DNA of 17,278 bases from NCBI GenBank assembly GCA_019308985.1, contig JAFDHB010000091.1:1-17278 (forward strand), in the 5' to 3' direction. The notes under the pieces were generated by a model that did no database searches, was not told the origin of the DNA, and saw nothing but the letters and a program-made list of their open reading frames with translations. Shown here piece after piece: positions 13,554 to 17,278 of the stretch. The first letter of the stretch is position 1. The number at the start of each line of letters is the position of its first letter. Source of the DNA: Deltaproteobacteria bacterium. Its GTDB lineage: Bacteria; Desulfobacterota; DSM-4660; Desulfatiglandales; HGW-15. The translations under genes were made by a program, and so were the position numbers.

Positions 13554-14592
13554 CATCATAAACCTCGGTGATGAAAAAGGAAAAGAACAAGGATCATCAA
13601 GGGAGAATGCCGGAGAGGAGAAACTCTGGTTCACCAGCACGGAGTTGATAAGCCTCGATAAAGAGCGAAGGACTCAGGAGCCCCGTGAACCGGAACCGGG
13701 AGATTCCAAGCGGAAGGAGGCCGCTTCCTGGTATGAAGGACTCCTGGAAAAACAGAGGGAGGTCTCGAAGAAAGTCAAGGCATCCAGGGGAATAAGCCCC
13801 TCTCCCGTACTTGCGGACTTGCACCATATCATCCAAAAAGGACTGATCAACGAACTGTATGATTACGCCTGCCTGGTCCCCACGGGCCGGCCGGATCTCG
13901 AAGCCCATGTCGTAGCAGTTACCTTTGGGTCCATGAAGATAGGCAAAGGGATGGAATACGACATGCGGGGTCTCTTGAAGCTGGGCCTGGCGGCCTTTTT
14001 TGAAAACGTGGGGATGCACAAGATTCCCGATGAAGTGCTCAAGAAAAGCGGTCGGTTGAATAGGGAAGAGATAGAGCTCATCAGAAGACATCCTGAAATC
14101 AGTTGTGAAATCCTTGCCAGTATGGGCAAGCAATATAGATGGCTCGCCGAGATAGCCCTCCAGGTCCATGAAAGGGCGGACGGTTCAGGATATCCCAAGG
14201 GATTGTCCGGCACGGAGATCCTGGAGGAGGCTTCCATTATAGGTCTCATGGACACCTACGTCTCCCTGATAACCGACAGGTGGCAAAGACGGAGACTCAT
14301 CCAACCTGATGCCGTAAGACATATAGTAACAAGGGAAAAGAAACGGTTTCCGCCCGGAATCCTCAAGGTATTCCTGGGCCAGATATCCCTCTTCCCGGTG
14401 GGAACCATAGTAAAGCTCAACAACAAGTACATTGGTCGAGTGGTTTCTACTAATGAAGAGCAACCCTTGCGACCCGTGATACAGCTCCTCTATAACAGCG
14501 AGAGTAATAGGGTGGAAAGGGGGGAACGGGTGTCCCTATCGGAAAACCCCCTCCTGTATATCACACAGGGTATCGATGAGAGGGACCTTTGA
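13537..14592 (+). CDS. Degenerate HD-GYP domain protein
   Basis: A 351-residue protein. Residues 1-90 are charged and probably disordered, 95-250 form an HD-GYP-like domain, and 285-345 a small beta-rich tail (FPVGTIVKLNNKYIGRVV) often found after HD-GYP domains. HD-GYP enzymes hydrolyse cyclic di-GMP with a metal centre. Here the hallmark HD dyad is replaced by E156-N157 (FFENVGMHKIP), the following GK by GM, and the first His of the usual HHE by V210. H124, H185, H211, D239 and the DGSGYP loop (215-220) remain. It is therefore likely a non-catalytic or altered sensor; cyclic di-GMP binding is inferred. ATG 13537 overlaps the ATPase gene; a GTG lies immediately before it. Confidence 0.85.
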   Translation: MVRFTDIINLGDEKGKEQGSSRENAGEEKLWFTSTELISLDKERRTQEPREPEPGDSKRKEAASWYEGLLEKQREVSKKVKASRGISPSPVLADLHHIIQKGLINELYDYACLVPTGRPDLEAHVVAVTFGSMKIGKGMEYDMRGLLKLGLAAFFENVGMHKIPDEVLKKSGRLNREEIELIRRHPEISCEILASMGKQYRWLAEIALQVHERADGSGYPKGLSGTEILEEASIIGLMDTYVSLITDRWQRRRLIQPDAVRHIVTREKKRFPPGILKVFLGQISLFPVGTIVKLNNKYIGRVVSTNEEQPLRPVIQLLYNSESNRVERGERVSLSENPLLYITQGIDERDL

Positions 14593-14677
14593 ATGGTCAA
14601 TTAACAGGAGATGACAATCCGGAGGAAGATGGAGTCCCATGTGCAGGTATTTTAGGAAGCTTACTAGGTGCAAGGTG

Positions 14678-15811
14678 ATGAAGTCCCACTTGAAGTCACC
14701 CTTGCTCCTTATGCCTTCTCTGTTTCTGTTTGCGTTCCTTACTTCTTGCTATTACCATGCGCCGGCGATCAAGGGTCTGCCGGTCAAGGAACTGATCGAG
14801 GAGAGAAAGCTCAAAGTAGTCCGCAAGGAGATAATGACAGAGGAGAAGAGGAAAAGACTCCTGGGGATGAGCAAGGTGACCGAAAATCAGGTCTTCACCG
14901 AGGTATCCGGCATTCCAGAGTATAAGATCGGGCCCGGGGACGTCCTGGAGATCAAGGCCCATATCGGGGACCGGGTGGAGACGACCACGGTAACCGTAAA
15001 TAGCCTTGGTAGAATCTCTTACTCCTTTGTGGATGACCTATATGTGGCTGGAATGACCCCGAGTCAATTGGACGAAGCCCTTACAAGGGAGTTGTCCAGC
15101 TATATCAGGAAACCTAGAATTGAAGTCATGGTCAAGGAATACAAGAGTAAGAGTGCCATGATCATCGGGTTCCTCACGTCTCTCCAAGCCACGACAGTAG
15201 GTAAGGCGGCGAGCGGGAGGGTCTATCTAAAGGGCAAGACCACCCTGGTGGACGTGATCGCCCTGGCCGGAGGCTATACGGTTGACGCAGACATCAGGAG
15301 AGTCAAGCTAACAAGGGGAGGGGAGACTTACATTATCAATCTCTACGACATCATTTCCAGGGGTGACCAGACCCAGAACGTCATTATTGATGCCGGGGAC
15401 GTTGTAACGGTACCGGAATTACCCACCTTCGGTGACAGGGTATACGTGCTGGGAGAAGTTGTCAGACAGGGAATATATCCGTTGAAACAGGCGCAGGATC
15501 TCCTGGGAGCCCTTTCCCTGGCAGGGAGCTTTACTGACGCGGCAAAGGAAGAAAACACCTTGATCATAAGGGGATACAGGCCGGGAACGGAGCCCCTGGT
15601 GATGATGGCGGATGTTAATGCCATATTGCGGGACGCGGATATCGTGCAGAATATCCCGTTGCAGGACGGTGACCTTGTGTACGTGCCGCCAAGACGCATA
15701 GGGGACGTGAATCGCTGGATCAGAAACACCTTGCCCCTACTGGACATTCTCCTCTGGCCGGGAGATTTTGCGGAGAAGTATTCAACAGGTTACAAGGTCG
15801 ATATCCAGTGA
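14678..15811 (+). CDS. Outer-membrane polysaccharide export lipoprotein (OPX, Wza-like)
   Basis: From ATG 14678 the protein has 377 residues. MKSHLKS is followed by a hydrophobic stretch ending in the lipobox LTSC, with the lipidated cysteine at 24. Next come a polysaccharide export (Poly_export) domain at about 82-165 (YKIGPGDVLEIKA) and two SLBB domains, near 175-242 and 255-340 (RVYVLGEVVRQGIYPL). OPX proteins form the periplasmic and outer-membrane part of the channel for capsule or exopolysaccharide. The C-terminus has a hydrophobic segment, LPLLDILLWPG, as expected near the outer membrane. An upstream ATG at 14639 with its own GGAG is in frame and would add 13 residues; 14678 gives the more typical signal peptide. 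The chain-length regulator follows after 24 bases. Confidence 0.9.
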   Translation: MKSHLKSPLLLMPSLFLFAFLTSCYYHAPAIKGLPVKELIEERKLKVVRKEIMTEEKRKRLLGMSKVTENQVFTEVSGIPEYKIGPGDVLEIKAHIGDRVETTTVTVNSLGRISYSFVDDLYVAGMTPSQLDEALTRELSSYIRKPRIEVMVKEYKSKSAMIIGFLTSLQATTVGKAASGRVYLKGKTTLVDVIALAGGYTVDADIRRVKLTRGGETYIINLYDIISRGDQTQNVIIDAGDVVTVPELPTFGDRVYVLGEVVRQGIYPLKQAQDLLGALSLAGSFTDAAKEENTLIIRGYRPGTEPLVMMADVNAILRDADIVQNIPLQDGDLVYVPPRRIGDVNRWIRNTLPLLDILLWPGDFAEKYSTGYKVDIQ

Positions 15812-15835
15812 TCAATCCCTTGGAGGGGACCCAAC

Positions 15836-17278
15836 TTGGCTCAATACGACATAAATCTGAGAGAATACTGGAGGATACTCAAAAAGAGGAAGGCCGTCGT
15901 GATCATTATCGCGATCGCCCTGGGGACCTTCAGCACCCTCTTTTCCACATTTCGCGCTCCGCCACCCGTTTACACGGCTACCTGCAGCATAAAGTTTGAA
16001 AAGCAGACGACGGTCGAAGGGCTCTATGCAAGGACCATCTCATGGTCTGACAGCGATGACATGGAGACCCAGATATCCATATTGAACAGCTTTACCGTGT
16101 TCCAGAGGGTGGCGGAGGAGATGGGACTTATCCCGAAGGGCACAGTGGAGCAGGAATTTGTGAAGCCCCGGTATATCAGCATCATCGAGGGTCTTCAGTC
16201 CAAGGTGAAGGTATCGAGAGAGGGGTTCACAAACATTATCAACATCAGCGCGACTGACAGTGATCCCGCCTTTGCCCAGAGGTTGGCCAACACAGTGGCT
16301 CGCACTTACAAGGCCATGCATGCAGAGCAGCAGATGAAACGGACGGCCGAGGCCTTGGAATACATTGCCGATCAACTCAAAAAGGTGAGGCAGAAGCTCA
16401 AGGAGTCGGAAGAAGAATTCAATCGCTTCACCCAGAATAACCAGATCATCTCCATTGAACTGCAGAGCGAGAACCTTCTTCAGAGGAAACAGGAGATAAG
16501 GAAAGAGATTCGAAATGTCCGAGATGGGAGGAGAGAGCTTCAGGCCGTTCTGAACAGGCTGACCGGGTTCATTGAAAACCCTGTTCGCTCAGGGGTGAGC
16601 TTTTACTCTTCAAAGGCCGATGAGCAGTACAGGAACACGAACGGGATTCTCGTTGAACTCCTCTTGAAAAGAGACACGCTGCTCGAGGACTACACTCCGA
16701 AACACCCGGAAGTGGTGGCCATAAGCCGGAAGATCATCGAGACCGCTCGCAAGATGAAGATACTATTGCAGCTCGACCTTCGAGACCTTGAAAAGAAGGA
16801 GCAGGTCCTCATCGAGGAACTTGAAACGCTCCAGAAACGCACGAATGCCATAATGGAGAAGAAGCTGGAATACGATAGGTTGAAGAGGAAGGTGGAGCTT
16901 TATCATAACATGACGGCCCTCCTGGAGGAGAAAAACCAGGAGGCCCTGATCCGAAAGGCTGAAAAGCCTGAGGAAATCACTATCGTGAAGCCGGCGCTTC
17001 TCCCCACTGCCCCGGTGAACCCTCAAAAGACGGCAGCTACCGCAGTGCTGGGGGTCATTATAGGCCTGATCATCGGCCTTGTCTCGGCCTTCATTGTAGA
17101 GGCCTTTGACACCTCCCTGGGAGCGATTGAAGACGTGGAGCAGACCATAGGTGCACAGGTGCTCGGAGTTATCCCCCATTCGGACGTGAAGGAGATCATG
17201 GGGAGCCTCAAGGCCCATGGTGCTGAAGAGATGAAGAAAAAGCACCTTTTGCAGACTCCTCACTTGGCCTCACATTAC
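15836..17278 (+). CDS. Wzz/GumC-type chain-length regulator, partial at right edge
   Basis: The frame starts at TTG 15836, with GGAGGGG seven bases upstream, and stays open for 481 codons to the window end. It begins with the typical LAQYDINLREYWRILKKRK, followed by TM1 at about 20-38. The periplasmic part contains long coiled coils at about 180-245 and 300-380. A proline-rich motif (LLPTAPVNP) precedes TM2 at about 400-425. After TM2 comes EAFDTSLGAIEDVEQTIGAQVLGVIP, the cytoplasmic linker seen in GumC/Wzc-like proteins, some of which continue into a tyrosine autokinase. Whether a kinase domain follows cannot be seen. The protein spans the inner membrane, sets polymer length and works with the OPX lipoprotein encoded upstream in the same operon. 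Confidence 0.9.
   Translation, partial: MAQYDINLREYWRILKKRKAVVIIIAIALGTFSTLFSTFRAPPPVYTATCSIKFEKQTTVEGLYARTISWSDSDDMETQISILNSFTVFQRVAEEMGLIPKGTVEQEFVKPRYISIIEGLQSKVKVSREGFTNIINISATDSDPAFAQRLANTVARTYKAMHAEQQMKRTAEALEYIADQLKKVRQKLKESEEEFNRFTQNNQIISIELQSENLLQRKQEIRKEIRNVRDGRRELQAVLNRLTGFIENPVRSGVSFYSSKADEQYRNTNGILVELLLKRDTLLEDYTPKHPEVVAISRKIIETARKMKILLQLDLRDLEKKEQVLIEELETLQKRTNAIMEKKLEYDRLKRKVELYHNMTALLEEKNQEALIRKAEKPEEITIVKPALLPTAPVNPQKTAATAVLGVIIGLIIGLVSAFIVEAFDTSLGAIEDVEQTIGAQVLGVIPHSDVKEIMGSLKAHGAEEMKKKHLLQTPHLASHY

Overview
The window looks like a chromosomal stretch of a Gram-negative bacterium, most likely from the Desulfobacterota (former Deltaproteobacteria) or a close relative. The reasons are moderate GC content, heavy use of AGG for arginine, an outer-membrane polysaccharide export lipoprotein, a FadH-type Fe-S flavoenzyme, an ExeA-like ATPase of the kind found in exosortase/PEP-CTERM polysaccharide loci, and intergenic DNA packed with short tandem and palindromic repeats. 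The assignment is an inference; the window holds no rRNA or marker gene.

Layout. (1) 1-299: repeats and two small hairpins. (2) 300-2799, minus strand: a two-gene operon of a FadH-like flavin oxidoreductase and a YfcE-type metallophosphoesterase. (3) 2800-3171: heptamer array, MITE-like element, second heptamer array and a REP hairpin. (4) 3172-3636, minus: OsmC-family protein. (5) 3637-3943: divergent intergenic region holding heptamer and nonamer arrays. (6) 3944-7918, plus: two ABC exporter half-transporters that should form a heterodimer with one degenerate ATP site. (7) 7919-8135: inverted copy of the nonamer block, heptamer array and REP. (8) 8136-9353, minus: PLP aminotransferase. (9) 9354-9898: a 219-bp element with long terminal inverted repeats. 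(10) 9899-10789, plus: EamA/DMT permease. (11) 10790-10985: solo end of the MITE-like repeat and a REP. (12) 10986-11786, minus: PurN-like formyltransferase. (13) 11787-12183: long hairpin and a palindrome. (14) 12184-12525, plus: small cupin. (15) From 12693: a consensus sigma-70 promoter driving ExeA-like ATPase, degenerate HD-GYP protein, OPX lipoprotein and a chain-length regulator that runs off the right edge.

The four genes at the right end are the start of an exopolysaccharide assembly operon: the OPX lipoprotein and the Wzz/GumC-type protein form the envelope export path, the ATPase is a typical accessory, and the HD-GYP relative, which has lost its HD dyad, may sense rather than hydrolyse cyclic di-GMP. 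The other genes are housekeeping or accessory metabolism with no obvious common pathway.

The most unusual content is intergenic. Nearly every gap in the left 11 kb carries arrays with a 7-nt period, whose unit differs between loci but keeps register for up to 14 units. They are joined to 9-nt arrays and REP-like hairpins in composite blocks. Two such blocks lie on either side of the ABC exporter pair. Some repeats reach into coding regions and supply stop codons. No established gene system that is new was found; the repeat organisation is the best candidate for something undescribed.
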